From positions 1-64,000 of the forward strand of contig JAFEUB010000813.1 of the NCBI GenBank assembly GCA_024529925.1: a stretch of 64,000 bases of DNA, written 5' to 3'. The notes beneath the pieces were generated by a model that searched no databases, was not told the origin of the DNA, and was given only the letters and a program-made list of their open reading frames with translations. Numbering within the stretch: the stretch's first letter is position 1; every line of letters starts with the position of its first letter. Both the position numbers and the translations under genes were made by a program. The DNA is from Ophthalmolycus amberensis (lineage: Eukaryota; Chordata; Actinopteri; Perciformes; Zoarcidae). Shown here one piece after another: positions 13,201-24,831 of this stretch.

Positions 13201-13818
13201 CAGTAGTGCATCAGTAGCAGGGGTAGGGTGGTCGACATCATATGCATTTCTGGATTCATTTATAGATTATTTGTGGCCATGTTAGAAAATGAAGCCAATA
13301 TAATAACATAATGACATATACAGTGACGGTATTTAAATTACCGTTATTTGTCCAAGCTGCTGGAAGTTATTTGCAGCACGAAGTGTCACAGATGTAGTTG
13401 CCAGCCTTTGGTTTTTGGTCGGATGGTTCATCACGCTGATTTCAACATTGATGTCTGCTCCAGTGCAGTCTTGACACTCCACAAAGATATTTTCTGCTGT
13501 ACCTACACGCAACAAGTTGGAAGCAGACATCACCTTCCTGCAGAGCAGCGGTGAGAGAGGAATATACGGAGTAATAATTATATTCTGTAGTCACTGTGTA
13601 TCGTTCTTGCTCCCATTACAGTTCAACCAATGTGAATATCAGGAAGATGAACAGATGAACAAACTGCATATTTTAGCTCTGTTTTGGGTGAATGAATTCA
13701 AACGCTGGGGCAGTGTTTAAAGGAAAGGCAGGTCGACTTACAATGGAGCTCCATCAGCCAGAGAAGTCAGGGAGGCCAAGGCCACAGAAGCCACCAGCCA
13801 CAGCAGAGTCCTACTCAT
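8..13818 (-). CDS. c3: Complement C3-like protein, 32 exons, C-terminus outside window
   Basis: Secreted complement C3-family protein. Exons (plus coordinates, 5' to 3' of gene): 13742-13818, 13342-13537, 13015-13177, 12710-12804, 12308-12396, 11052-11134, 10874-10961, 10572-10674, 10214-10334, 9830-9945, 8839-8985, 8436-8535, 8223-8320, 7908-8099, 7581-7736, 7117-7246, 6282-6350, 5852-5972, 5649-5737, 5399-5538, 4787-4999, 4519-4582, 4336-4425, 3960-4166, 3212-3287, 2920-3079, 2711-2806, 1516-1666, 906-991, 448-525, 198-353, 8-70. They total 3813 nt (1271 codons) with every exon phase matching and no stop. The start is the only Met ahead of a signal peptide (MSRTLLWLVASVALASLTSL). Residues 1-663 resemble the beta chain (MG domains), RRKR at 660-663 is the beta/alpha site, and the CUB/thioester-domain region and start of MG8 follow. 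Odd points: no C3a exons, thioester motif GPGEA (Pro941, Ala944), Leu1057 at the catalytic His column. Typical fish C3 is about 1650 aa; the missing end should hold C345C. Family identity is sure; the paralogue and retained function are not. Confidence 0.93.
2920..3079 (-). other. c3: Thioester-domain exon with catalytic His position changed to Leu
   Basis: The exon begins LTAYVAKVFAMAN and ends GFFREVGKLFLVEMI, then reads in phase into GDVRGADSDASMTAF. In C3 the His before (Q/G)EMI catalyses transfer of the thioester to hydroxyl groups. Here that column is Leu (CTC, plus 2932-2934), one base from CAC. The donor is GTGCGT. Confidence 0.85.
3367..3734. mobile_element. hAT-type MITE in a C3-like intron
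   Basis: A 368-bp element with terminal inverted repeats CAGTGGTTCTCAACTGGT on the left and the complement of CAGTGATTCTCAACTGGT on the right (17 of 18 match). It is flanked by identical 8-bp target duplications TTTTAAAT at 3359-3366 and 3735-3742. An 8-bp duplication with CAG..CTG ends is the hAT hallmark. It has no transposase frame, so it is non-autonomous. It lies in the intron between the exons at 3212-3287 and 3960-4166. Confidence 0.9.
3960..4166 (-). other. c3: Degenerate thioester-site exon (GPGEA instead of GCGEQ)
   Basis: The exon encodes the start of the thioester domain. The context PSG.GE.NMIHMTLPVIAATYLDKT is intact and unmistakable. The cysteine that would form the internal thioester is Pro (CCT, plus 4084-4086) and the partner glutamine is Ala (GCG, plus 4075-4077). 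Each change needs at least two base substitutions from the usual codons, so a single sequencing error cannot explain either. Confidence 0.92.
6282..6350 (-). other. c3: Beta/alpha-chain processing site exon (RRKR), directly before the missing C3a region
   Basis: This 69-bp exon reads ELKCPDPSRRKRATTIMD and ends TTSS. RRKR is the tetrabasic furin-type site that separates beta and alpha chains in C3. In intact C3 the following exons carry the six-cysteine anaphylatoxin domain. Here the next exon (5852-5972) begins EVDDNSYMNS, which corresponds to sequence just after the convertase cut. The junction TCA A + GT keeps the frame. The 309-bp intron between them contains no adjacent Cys-Cys codon pair and no C3a-like frame. 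Confidence 0.85.
7267..7323. repeat. (CA)n microsatellite, (TG)n on the gene strand
   Basis: About 28 uninterrupted CA units. On the C3-like coding strand it is a (TG)n tract ending about 20 nt upstream of the acceptor of the exon 7117-7246. The same intron begins with a GC donor. Confidence 0.97.
8548..8590. repeat. (CA)n microsatellite next to an acceptor
   Basis: A run of about 21 CA units. On the gene strand it is (TG)n ending 12 nt before the acceptor of the exon 8436-8535, so it occupies the normal polypyrimidine-tract area. Confidence 0.97.
9345..9721 (+). mobile_element. Decayed LINE (L2/CR1-like) fragment with (ATT)n tail
   Basis: The plus strand reads APWFTTELRFTKSRKRRLER, a pattern typical of the segment between endonuclease and reverse transcriptase in L2/CR1/Rex-type LINEs. 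After degenerate sequence comes a 3' end reading GCGCTATACAAATAAAATGT with an ATTATT tail. Most of the element is missing. It lies in an intron of the C3-like gene in antisense orientation. The clade assignment is tentative. Confidence 0.55.
10163..10198. repeat. (CA)n microsatellite next to a donor
   Basis: 18 CA units. On the gene strand it is (TG)18 starting about 15 nt downstream of the donor of the exon 10214-10334. Confidence 0.97.
11427..11572. mobile_element. MITE-like repeat with AAGAGTTTRACATTT termini
   Basis: A short element in a C3-like intron. The left end is AAGAGTTTAACATTT and the right end AAATGTCAAACTCTT, forming inverted termini with one difference. Its interior resembles a very common fish repeat, of which a second copy is at 14435-14655. 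Confidence 0.5.
13742..13818 (-). other. c3: Signal-peptide exon of the C3-like gene
   Basis: First coding exon. The ATG is at 13816-13818. The exon encodes a hydrophobic leader ending near LADGAP and is followed by the donor GTAAGT (13736-13741). Reading in phase into exon 2 gives the fish C3 N-terminus (NLLRVGTAENIFVEC). A 5' UTR must extend above 13818, but its splice structure and the transcription start cannot be read from the sequence. Confidence 0.85.
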
Positions 13819-14434
13819 CCTCTTGACTGATCCTGATCCGCAGTCAATGGAGACCGTCACTGTACTGCACCCTGTGTTTCTGCACGCATGTATGAACACA
13901 AACACACATTATCGTTATCATTATTTCCCATCAGCAGTTGAGAAACTGTTGAGTTTGGATAAACTTTGTCTCTGCTCTGAAGAAGAAGATAAACAGCAGA
14001 AAATCAATGAGGGTGTAAACAGTTGAATGAACTGTTCACTGCAACATTACAGCAAAACTGCTTCAGATGTTTTCTAATGTGACACCTTTGTTTTCTTTTC
14101 TCTTGTTCGGGACATTTTGAGTTCCTTCTAAATCTTGTTCTGGACCTGATAAATCAGCATATTACACAAAAACAAGCATGCACACAACTACTACTCAGGT
14201 TAGAGTCATGTTGAGTCATTTCTGGGGAAAGTATCTGGCAGGGCTTTGTGGAGTTTCAACAACATGGACTTTTGTCCGGTGACAATCTTTTTTTAAAATA
14301 GAAATAAGTCAAAGTTGAGTATTCAGATGGAAAAACATCCATATATATTTACAGTTTCTGAATTTATTTTTTTGAAAATGTCCTACCACAATCAGACAAT
14401 TAGCTTAGCTTAGCACAATCACTATGTCCGTCAA
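13819..14434. other. Upstream region of the C3-like gene, no clear element
   Basis: Holds the unplaced 5' UTR and promoter of the C3-like gene. No TATA motif is visible on the minus strand close to the start codon, and no NF-kB or C/EBP site is convincing enough to name. No coding sequence was recognised. Confidence 0.4.
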
Positions 14435-14655
14435 CCCCATGGTGACAACACACAGCTTCAGAGGTGCTGAAAGATTAGTTTTGTTACCTTTAGACAGAGC
14501 CAGACTAGCTGTTTCCCCATGTTTGCAGTCTTTGCTAAGCTAAGCTAACTGGCAGTAGCTTCATATTTCACAGACAAAATAAGTATCAATCTTCTAATCC
14601 AATTCTCAAAAAGAAAGCAAATAACTCTTATGTCAATAAATGTCAAACTATTTCT
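14435..14655. repeat. Common teleost interspersed repeat (GCTAAGCTAAGCTAAC type)
   Basis: Contains CAGACTAGCTGTTTCCCC and GCTAAGCTAAGCTAACTGGC followed by degenerate sequence ending AATGTCAAACTATTTC. A run TTAGCTTAGCTTAGCA about 130 bp upstream (near 14400) is its inverted counterpart. I recognise this as a frequent fish repeat but cannot name its family with certainty. Confidence 0.6.
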
Positions 14656-17600
14656 ACACATTGTAAGTCCAGTATAGTCTTATATTCTTTTTGAAAGTAT
14701 TTTTAAGTTTGTGGGCCTAATGATACTTTTACTCCAGTTAACTGTTGTGGAACACTTTTGCAGCATTTTAAGTCACATGCATTGCATAATACACATGTTG
14801 TGGATTATTTAGAATTAGAAACTGAAAGAGGATTGTTGACACTGAACATTCAGCAGGCAAAATTCAGGCTTTACATTTTGTTGTTACACTTTCAAAGGTC
14901 ATTTTAGGTTTGATCTCAGCTCTCTTACCTTTTAAAGCTCACATTTAACAGTAAAGTAAATCTGCTTGAGAATTATATTCTAATATTCTACACCTGCCAC
15001 CAAAAGATATACTTGTAAATAAAAGAAGCAACTCTGTGTGACTCTTGTGTGCAAATCTCTTTGCATCATTTTTATTCTGGTTGACTCATTCTTATTTCCT
15101 AACTTCTGATAAGACCCAATCCCGCCTAGAGCAGCCACACCGCGTCTTTGTTCTGCACGTCAGGACTTCTTCAATTTGGACATGAACAAAGTTTGTTTGA
15201 ATAGTCATAATGAAAGTAGGCATCTCCAGAAAGCAGATTGTCCTCAGCTGACAAACAACAGCCTCCTATACTCGCACAAGGTCCTTTCTCTCTAGTTATT
15301 AAACCTTATTGATATCAAGAGTGATTGGTGGAGACAGTCAATCCTGGCTCTCTGTATCAGGTCTATATATTGAAAACTGTTGCTGCTTAACACTTATCTC
15401 GACAATTTTTGGATGGTTTGATGCCACAGACAATCATTTTCCCCGAGAGGATCCTACTGAGTTTCAGGATTTCCTAATTTTTCATTTAGCATCCAACAGG
15501 TTAAACAACTCCACTTGCCTTTCATGACAGAATACCACTAAAGGTAATGACTGAATTCCCTTCAGCCTTAGAGGATAATGTTATATAGCAGAAGACCTAA
15601 CTACGCTGCGAAGTTAACATCAGGATGTTGAAGAGGCAGATGTAAATATCATAATCACAGGGAGTTCTAGCCACTCAAGGCAGTTGTGTACTTTCTTCTG
15701 TGGGAATTAGTGCATTCAACTCCTATAGGAACTAAAGTCAAGTATGATAAAGTAACTCAACTGACATCACTTGAGTATCTCACTGAAGTCCAATTAAGTA
15801 TTTACTAGTCAGGGAGGAGCTAAACAAATATGCTACTGCGAGGCATTATGGTCAGTGTGGGATCCAGCATTTTTCAAGCTTTTTCCTATACTTTGAAGTA
15901 AAAATCAAATGTTGGCCTTTGCTACAGCATGCAACACAACATGCTAAGCATTCTTACACTTTCTTACTAACATGAGGATGTTAAAACTCAACGTAATAAG
16001 CTGAGTTTACACAAAACAAGTGTATAAAAACAAAGTTGAAAATTAGCCAGGTTTTCCAATCAGTTCCTAGAAATACTGTCAGTTCTCAGGGATTTACTTT
16101 GAGCGTACACTCCCTTACATAAGACACAAGGTGGTGCTACAGCAGAATGCAATATCTGACCAACAACTCACACATAGAGGTACTTAGTATGATAACATCA
16201 TGACCTCACGCCTTCAGAAGAGAGACGGGTCACTGATACCCCCCGATCAGTTGAGTTATCAGCAGTGATTCACCTTAGACAGCTGCAACCAGTGCCGGAG
16301 AAAAATAATGAGTCAGGGGGAAGAAGAGGAACAAGGGGGGCTCTTGTCGGAGAGTCGTTGCTGAGAAACATCCAACTTTCAGCTCTCGTTCTTGTGGGAG
16401 TACGTAAAAACCACAGTGTGACCCAGATCTATATTGTTTTCAGTCTCACCTCTAATATTTATTTAGCATGTTGCGATGGGTTGCTGTTTTCTATTAAAGA
16501 GGTGAAGAGGATACACACACTTTTCAACATCAGTCCATTAACCTCTTCGTTTCTTTCACTCCTCTACTGCCCAGTTTGGTTTTTGCACAATAATTGCTTT
16601 AAAATAAATCTGTTGACTTGTCCAAAAATCTAAATGAGGAAACATTCTGGTGAATGTAAAAGGAAGATGTGAATCAGATTAAGATGTTTTACTGTACTCG
16701 AAAGTCATTTTTAGTAAAAAAATGTAAAAACATGTCATGTACCACATACCTAAAATATTTGTAACGCAATAAATCAAAGCAAGCTAGTATTACAATACAA
16801 ATCTGCCACACAATTTTACACTTAAAATACTAGTTAACTGACATCAGCTCAATGCCTACCACCACTAATGAACGCTATGACACATGATGAGGTCACCCAT
16901 TTAAAAGACAATAATGGACACGGTCGAAGAACAACCCTGCCCAGCATTTTCTATATTATGACATTTCAGAGTACACTACGACATTCATATGACTTACTGA
17001 ATAAAATATTGAGGTAATGCTTCATTCATTTGTGGTCAGTTCAACCTACGGCTATAGGCTGATTTCACCAGTGACTATACTGGTGTTAAGCATGGTAATG
17101 TGTGATAAAATAATCATTTGGCTATGCTATTGAATGCTATTTAGTGTTGACCAAAAGACGTGAATAGACATCTGTCCACCATTTCTAATGTTAGAGACAG
17201 AAGATATGGATAGTATAGGGTTTAGGTGGGTTTATCTTGAATAAACTGAGCTGTACAGAAGATTACAGTTGCTGTTGGTTCCCATTGCTGCTCTGTGCTG
17301 CTGACTCTCTGGGATCAAGTGTTCACTGTGCTAGTGGGCCAGTCGTCCCTCAACGACATACAGCACAGTCCACTGAGTACTCAGTAGGTCAAAACCGCAC
17401 ACACACACACATGCACACAAATCTATTATGGATGCTCTCAATTTTCTTTCTTAATTAAATCAGCAATGTCGTGCAGCAGCCTGATTTCAACATTTTAGGA
17501 GATTCCACTTGTCATGGTAACGCATTTTAGGCTTTCCACGCCACATCGTTAGCTTGAAACGGCCGCAGTTTGGTCTTTGCATCAAAACCACTTAGAGAGG

Positions 17601-20600
17601 TGAGACATTTTAGTTGGGCTTAAAATAAGTACCTAAACTAAATAAAAAGTAAAGAATGTAACGTAAGTACTGGAAAACACGTCAGAAACATAACAAAAGT
17701 AACTTCTAAATAACTCAACAACACTTTGGGACACGATCACCGGCCTCATGGTTAAAAGTCCTGCGTTTGTGTGACCCATGCGTGCAGATGTAGTCCATTA
17801 GCAACACATTACTTGAAGCCTGACAAGATGGATTTTTGTGAGATCTTGTGATTCCGCAATTCTTGCGTAACCTTGTGATATCGCAAGAATGCTGCTGTGA
17901 AGCTGCTGTGCAAAGTACGGACAAAATATGGGGTCAAATGAATGCTAAATGTTGCTCTGCATCTTGTGTGTGTGTAAAAAGCTAATATTTCTTGACACAT
18001 TAGCCAGAACAATTTAATAGGGCGATAATCTGTCAGCTTGTTTATGGCCCCCCTAGTGGCCAAATATGTATCCTTTAGTATTTAGTATTCAACCTTCCAG
18101 AACGCACTCCTTATGTCATTTATGTATCGTATCACTGCTATCCGTTTGCTTTTGATGAAGTACATTTCAAATGCATGACTTTCTTTGTTGTCGAGTATCG
18201 TCTTTTAGTTGTTGTATTAGTGCTTTTAACCGATGATTGATTTGTTTACGTCTTTCACCTCTGAAGCAGTGCAGCTGCAGGTTTCTGCCATGTGATTCTG
18301 TATTGAATTGCCTTTGAATGATGTAACTGTTGCACAGCCAGTCTGAGTTTAAATACATTTTGTGGGGAGAGAGAAGTACATATGTCTGACTGACCAGGGA
18401 GTGCTTGAATGATTCATTGGGGTTGACAACATTTTCTTGTTGTCTTAAAACATATAAGACAGTTTGTCCGTCCTAAATTGCACCAAATTGGTTTTTGGTG
18501 CGTGCATGATTCTGAATACATTTTGACACTGGAAGAGTAACTTTTATAAAATTATGCTGACATAACTGTTCAAAAGGCTATTTTCTGGAGCATATATTGA
18601 CGATCCTAATATACTGAATTAACATAGAATATAGACCGTGTTTGACACTATCATCTGGATTTCTTGAATGATTGAGATAGTGTTCCCTGCCACGTCCCAC
18701 CAGAACAGAGTTGACCAATTGCACTACCCTGCTGGTGGAGATTAAAATAAGGTCCATCTTTAATCTTTTACATTTTCAGCAACACTGCCTTCCTCAGACA
18801 ATATTCTTGCAGTATTATAATTCTGGCCAGCATGTGACAGCACAAATCACAATCCAGGGAGCAGAAATCCCATTGGGGAGGAAAACCATTACCAAGAGCA
18901 CATTATTACAATAAGCACAGGTTCCCCTTTATGTCCTGCCATAAGGCACCCTGACATTTGTTATTATACAGACCCTTCTCCAGCACAACGGCAATAAAAT
19001 GATGGCACCCGGAAACATTTACAGTTACTCCAGCAGACTTAAAGATCGTCTCTGGAGGGGCCTGTGGTCAATCTGTAATAATCAACCGTAAGGTCAAGCT
19101 GACTGGAGATTCTAACGAGCAGAGCTTGATTTGTGCAATCAAATAAATGTAGCAAAAATACTAATACGATCATGACTTTATCATCATGGCAGTTTTTTAA
19201 ACCACCTACACATCTTGTTTTTGTGGGAGTATCTTTATGTGTGATACAAAAAAACAACAGAACAGTAGTTCTGGGACCAGTATTTGTATTACTGTGAGAT
19301 ATAGGTACAAATACAGTATTCAAAAAGTACCTCCATGTTTCACGATTTCAAGAAAAACAAAAGTGTCGGAAAATAAAAAAATCTTTGTCTCATCTGTTCA
19401 TAGCAAGTTTACTAATTTACATCGACGGGGACTCATAGGCAAGAGCATCAGACATGAAACAGAAATTAATAAATAAACAAATAAATAAATGACCACCGCC
19501 AGAAGAGTTGCGAATGCAATGATATCACTTTGTTTAGCTTCAAAGGATAAGAGCAAATTATTTGGTGCTACAAAGACGGTATTTGCATACGTTTACATCT
19601 GAAATGTTGAAAGCCGAAGACCAATAATTTTGAAGAGCAGAGCATGACGAAAACATGAGCGGATCTAAGCCTGGGTAAAGCTCAACTAGATTTACTGAAG
19701 TGAATTCAGTATGTAAAACCTTATATTTGAAAGAGTGCTATAGGCTAGCACAAGATGAGGTGGAATTGACCCATTTCAAAGCTCCCTCTCAACAATCACC
19801 TCCATCTATAGTTCCTTCTCCCAATGTGATTTGATTTTCTAAGCTTATTATTAGCCCCTTTTGATGGAGGTCCAAGTTTAAAACATTTTCTCAAGCATGT
19901 TGAGGTGGAAGAGAAGGAAATGAGGGAAATATTTTCTGTATAAAATGATGCACCTGAAAAAAAAACTAAAAATATTACAGCAAGGTTTCTGGTTTTTGAT
20001 GTAGATCATCAAAGCTGGGAAATGAGTTGTGGTCTTTCAAATATTGTTGGCCTACATCTTTCCACTTGGAAAAAGTAGAGTCAAGGGTTGATGTGGGAGA
20101 CTGGAAGAATTGTTCTCGTTTTAAATTGGCTTCTTCGAGTGGTAATCTTGACATTTCAATTACTGATGAAAAGTGGAAAAGCACTATTCCGGGTACATGT
20201 GTGAGAGGCTTCAAGCCAAAGGGCTCAGGAGTCATTTTGGTGCTGAAGTGAGGCTTTGTTAAACTCATTGAAAAACAGATTGTAGGTGTCAAGTGCAGGC
20301 CCGTCTGTGGTCAATAAAAAGGCAGAGGATTTGCAAACCAGGTTAAGTGGACATGAGAAACATCACAAAACAGGGAAGCAAGTTCAACATTATTTTAAAT
20401 TCTACTGATGTCTTTTTCTTAACAATCAACCTATTTCTGCATTAACAAGAAGGTTGCAGTAATATGTTATTGATCATCTGGTTTGTCTTTTTTAAAGATG
20501 ACAGAGCTGTAAACAGCTGTAAAACAACCGCAGATTGACCTTACTAGGGTTGACATACATTTTAAATTAAGCACCAAGTCAAAAAAGGAAAAGTGTGGCC

Positions 20601-23600
20601 TTGTGTGCATGTATCTATCAGTGTCACATCGTTAGTCACAGGGTCAGAGTGGCTCCTATTAAGCCAGGTGTTCGGGACTACTAGACAAGGAGACAAAACA
20701 CTCTGCAGAGCACTTAAACTCCCTCCGTTTTTTGCAACGGGTCATTTAAGCTGACGCTGGAAAAGTCGACTTCTTTGTTTGTGTTCGATATGCTGATTGT
20801 CACAGCTGAGGGCGCATAATGAAAGCAGACTTTACGGTAATCCCCGAGTGAGCAGCCTTTTATTATTGGAGCCAGACGGTGTTTATACTGTCATGCCAGA
20901 CTCCTCAAAGTTACCATACAAAGACCTGTTGTCCAGGTCCTTATGTGGAGAGGTTTGGGTGGAGGATGCTGCATGAGATGAGTGAATCTCTGCTGCCTTA
21001 AAAAAAACATTGCAGCATTTTACAACTGTTGCCATTTCATGAAAACGTCTACATTTGCTGCTCCTAATCAACAAGGAATGGAGCAAAGGACATACTGAAA
21101 GAGAAACTGTTAGCATGCAGTGCCAGACAGTCTGATGGAAACAACTTGACTTAAAGACATTTAAACTTCATTCGTCAAACATCCACTGATGTTACAGTAC
21201 TGCAGACGGCTACAATGGCTGTTGTCTGTTGTCTGACAAGCTCTTATTTTGGTAATTCATATTTTCAATATTAGCAGCAAAACATATGGTGGCAATGCAT
21301 AGAGGAGAGGGTAATAAGACAGTGGCGGACAAGGCTAGAGTTAGCAACATGCTTGGCGTAGCTTGTGAACAACTAAAGCTGCTAAAACAAGAAATCAAAA
21401 ACGCTGCACATCCTCTCCTTTTGTTCCATCACCTCCACGTAACTGCATGGTGGCTGAAGAAACAGAAAAAAGAAAAGACAGAAGAAGAAAGTCAGAGGAA
21501 TTCAGGAGCTGAGCTGAACTGTTGGAGAACTCCAGATTTAGTGCACACACAGAGTATACGCAGAGTTAAAAATGCAATAAAAATGTTGATCACTTGGTCG
21601 CTCCACTGTTTTGGTTCTCAGCAACTATTGGATGGATTGACACAACATGTTTTTCAATTATTCAAGGTAACAAGAGGATGAATCCTATAACTTTGCAGAT
21701 TTATCCTCAGTGCTTCTGTGTGGTTGGGACTCTTAATCTTGTCATTGTTTATTACACAAGTACATTTTGCCTTGCTAAAGCTCATAATATTTTTATGATT
21801 TAGTTTTTGTTGATAAGTTATCTGAGAGGGGCATACTGTGTTTCTTAAATTGTGCTCCCCTCATGTATATACCTTGCAGATTAGATTGTACAAATATACA
21901 TTTATCTACTAAGTCAGGGTATGTGATGCAGTTGGAGTGAGAGTTTTAGGTACTTATTTAACACGAAGTAAGGACATTTCCTCTGAATATGTTGAGGTAA
22001 ATGCTTCCTCTGACCATTACAGCCTATTTTTTTAGTTCACCAATTAATTAGGTGAACAATTGGTAAAAAATAGAGTTTACAATCTTCAAAACAAAAACAA
22101 AAAAGTGTCGTTACTTTAACCTGACCATAACATACCTATCGGGGTAGAAGGTCACAAAATGCCACTTTGGAGCAAAGATATGGGTCATTTTGGGAGCAAC
22201 TGACCTATATTGTCTTTTCCGTTTGACGATTTATCGGGTCACTTTGTTTTAGTTCACACATGTGAACATGTCATGACATGCTGTAAGATTACATTACACA
22301 GTTTTTGTTTTACGGGATGAACCCACAAAAATAGGCTGTAGACTCCTTTTCCAATTGCCAATAGATGAATTGAGGAATGAATACCGATTGTAACCTTTCC
22401 CAGTGAAGACAAAAGCCAGATGTTAGTGTGCCCAAGGACACCTTCTACATGCAGACTGGAGGACCTGGGATCTAACTACCGATCCTCCAATTAGTGAACG
22501 ACTAATTGGCTCTACCTCATGATCCATAGCCGTCCAAAGAAGTCTGTTAAATCCTTTACTAAATACATTATGGACTAACAGGTCCATTAACAGGTGTTAC
22601 CCAACGCCTGCATATCCGTGTCTAGCTGCTGCAGCGCACTATGAAATGCTTTTGTGCTTTTGGGGGGGTGGAAAAGACCTGTTGAGAGATAGGGCTGACT
22701 CCCCAGGTGCGATGTGAGTGTACCAGGAGCACACAGAGCCTGGCCTCAGGTGCTCTCATCAGATGCTGGTGTCTGGGCGAGCACCGCTTATCAACAGGAG
22801 ATCGCGAGACAAAATTCGTCATCAACCCCTCGTTGACCGGAATCAAATATCCCTGTCATGCTGTGAAAGTCCAACTGAAATGAAATAGTTTTTCTTTTTG
22901 TCTGGTGCGTCACACATATTGGCCCTGTGAGTCATTTGTCCTGTGATCTGCAAGAAATGCTTCTCAGCAGACGATAGGGAGCCAGCACGTCATTCAGACC
23001 ATTTGCCAAACCACCATTATGACCTCCACTCTGATTGTAGTCTTTTCTTTTTTTAAATTGGCCACACTGAATTGATTCTTCCTTATCAGGAGACCTTTGG
23101 CAGCGCTCCATGTTTTGATTGCCTACATATGTTGGCTACAAAGCAGAAAGGTACGTTTGTGCTTCGGCTGCTCTTAAATCACTTACAGAAAAGAATTCAA
23201 GCTTTTTTTCAGTCATCAGATAAAAGGAAAAACTGTTCTGGGATTCAGATATGAGGTCATGTGTAATAGAGGCACAGGAAGACCGAAAGAAGTAAAGAGG
23301 GAGGCGATGCTTCTTTTCATGCATGCATTTAACAGAAGGTTTTCCACCAGACTTTGAATTTACATCTACTTGGCTGCAGCTTAATCTCATTTATTTATTA
23401 CCAGGGAGTGAGGCTGCAGATAGATGTTGAATCAGTTTGTCCTCGCAAGTCAAGATGAATGAGCAGATTAAAGCAATCTGGACAGCTCGTTTTCTCTGAG
23501 AGGCCTCACAGTCCCACAACGCTTACTTTGTAAATAAGTGACAAGGGAGGATGATCTGAGGTTTCAATTAAATATTACATTGAATTGTCAATGTTATATT

Positions 23601-23695
23601 TAATTAGCAGCTGTGACAGCGATGCTGGTTTTGTAGGGGGGTATTGTGTGTGTCATCATGGCAAAATGTGGTCCTGGAGACACCTACTGTATCGG
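14656..23695. other. Intergenic, AT-rich, nothing recognised as a gene
   Basis: Short open frames occur on both strands, but none has conserved-domain character or exon-like borders. One minus-strand frame at 19975-20292 ends with a WKDVGQQYLKD...FPSFDDL pattern that faintly recalls the C-terminus of L1/Tx1-type LINE reverse transcriptases. That resemblance is too weak to annotate as an element. Confidence 0.5.
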
Positions 23696-23699
23696 GAAC

Positions 23700-24180
23700 T
23701 AGGTGGTTTTGAGTCCCGTAAATTCCGGCATATAAGCCGCTACTTTTTTTCACACACGCTTTGAGACTTTGAGACTTTTACAACGATGCGGCTAATGTAT
23801 GGATTTTTCGCCAAAGTCGGATACGGATGTGTGTTAGAAAACATCAGCCCACACCCGTGCTCGCTACTGGATTGGTCATTACCAGCCATGACGTCTCCGT
23901 CCCTGATTCGTCACACTCACTATCACGTGACCCGTACCCGGAAAAAAACAAACAGGCAGGGCGACCAGTAATTCATTTCAACATGGATAACTAATTTCAA
24001 GCATTGCTGCTAGCACAACAGCTAGCAGCTGTTGTGCTAACAGCAACTGACGCCGCTGATGACGCCGCTGGTCACGGCGCTCGCTAATCGTTCCAATAAC
24101 AGCTGATTCCTCCACAGAAATGCAGACTTTTACTGCACTGTAAAAGTCTGCGGAGGAATGTTTCTGTTAGAACTTTTCTT
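23700..24180. repeat. Probable DNA-transposon-derived repeat with internal hairpins
   Basis: Begins near TAAATTCCGGCATATAAGCCGC, a motif seen at the edge of common fish repeats. Two strong hairpins lie inside: arms of 13 bp with a 3-nt loop at 24011-24039, and arms of 12 bp with a 6-nt loop at 24122-24151. No coding potential. The boundaries are estimates. Confidence 0.4.
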
Positions 24181-24186
24181 CTGTTG

Positions 24187-24680
24187 TGGCACCGCTTACT
24201 GACTTGCTGAAGGCCAAGGCTCAATTTGTGTCGTCAACAGAGTGCCAGGAGGCTTTTGTTAATGTTAAGTCTCTTTTGTGTTCAGCACCAGTGCTGGCTG
24301 CTCCCCATCCTTTTGTGTTGCAGGTGGATGCTAGCCATGTAGGAGCGGGAGCCGTGTTGATGCAGGAAGATGAGCAGTCAGTTTTTTTTCTAAGAAATTC
24401 AACCACGGCATCAGTTAAATTACTTTGTTGTTGAGAAGGAGGCTCTTGCCTTGATCTGGGCCCTGCAGCATTTTCTTTGCAGTCTATGTGGGGTCTGGGG
24501 TGACACCAGTGGTGGTCTACACAGACCACAACCCACTGACCTTTCTGCATACTCTGCGTTGCCCGAACCAGAGGTTGATTAGGTGGTCACTGTTCCTGCA
24601 ATCCAACGATCTGGACATCCGACACATTAAAGGCCGGGATTATGTGGTTGCGGATGCACTCTCGCGAGCACCAGTTTGAG
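24187..24680 (+). mobile_element. Ty3/gypsy retroelement remnant (end of RT and RNase H)
   Basis: Two plus-strand frames read gypsy-type pol. The first (from 24186) has PLTDLLKAKA, then QVDASHVGAGAVLMQ, the start of RNase H. The second, in another frame (24488-24679), has YTDHNPLTFL, RWSLFLQ and ends HIKGRDYVVADALSRAPV, the end of RNase H. A stop and frame change separate them, so the copy is inactive. No integrase follows. This is an old genomic copy and is described only as a broken fragment. Confidence 0.85.
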
Positions 24681-24747
24681 GAATTGGAACGTAACTGTTT
24701 ATCTCCTGGTTTGTTTGTTGTTGTGGTGTTCCTGTGGGTGAGGGGTG

Positions 24748-24831
24748 TGACGACCCTCTCTGACCTGTCTGCCTGTTCGTTTGGCTGCTTTCCTTGCAGG
24801 TGTTGGAGGTGGGTGTGGCAGAGGGTCGTCA
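24748..24831. repeat. Inverted repeat after the gypsy fragment
   Basis: TGACGACCCTCT (24748-24759) and its exact complement AGAGGGTCGTCA (24820-24831) enclose 60 nt. The preceding TG..TGTGACGACCCTC pattern could be part of a gypsy LTR, but no second LTR is seen. Confidence 0.5.

Noticed and set aside
8..13818. Identification as C5 or alpha-2-macroglobulin because of the missing thioester
   Set aside because: Sequence around every domain, the RRKR site and the exon phases read as fish C3. C5 also keeps an anaphylatoxin domain, and A2M has a bait region that is not seen here.
16265..16633. 122-codon plus-strand open frame
   Set aside because: No features beyond a chance hydrophobic end; no exon context.
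19975..20292. Minus-strand frame as an L1-type LINE C-terminus
   Set aside because: Only a faint pattern (WKDVGQQYLKD..FPSFDDL); insufficient without a database comparison.
21286..21681. 131-codon plus-strand open frame
   Set aside because: Lysine/glutamate-rich stretch from an A-rich tract, no homology recognised and no supporting exons.
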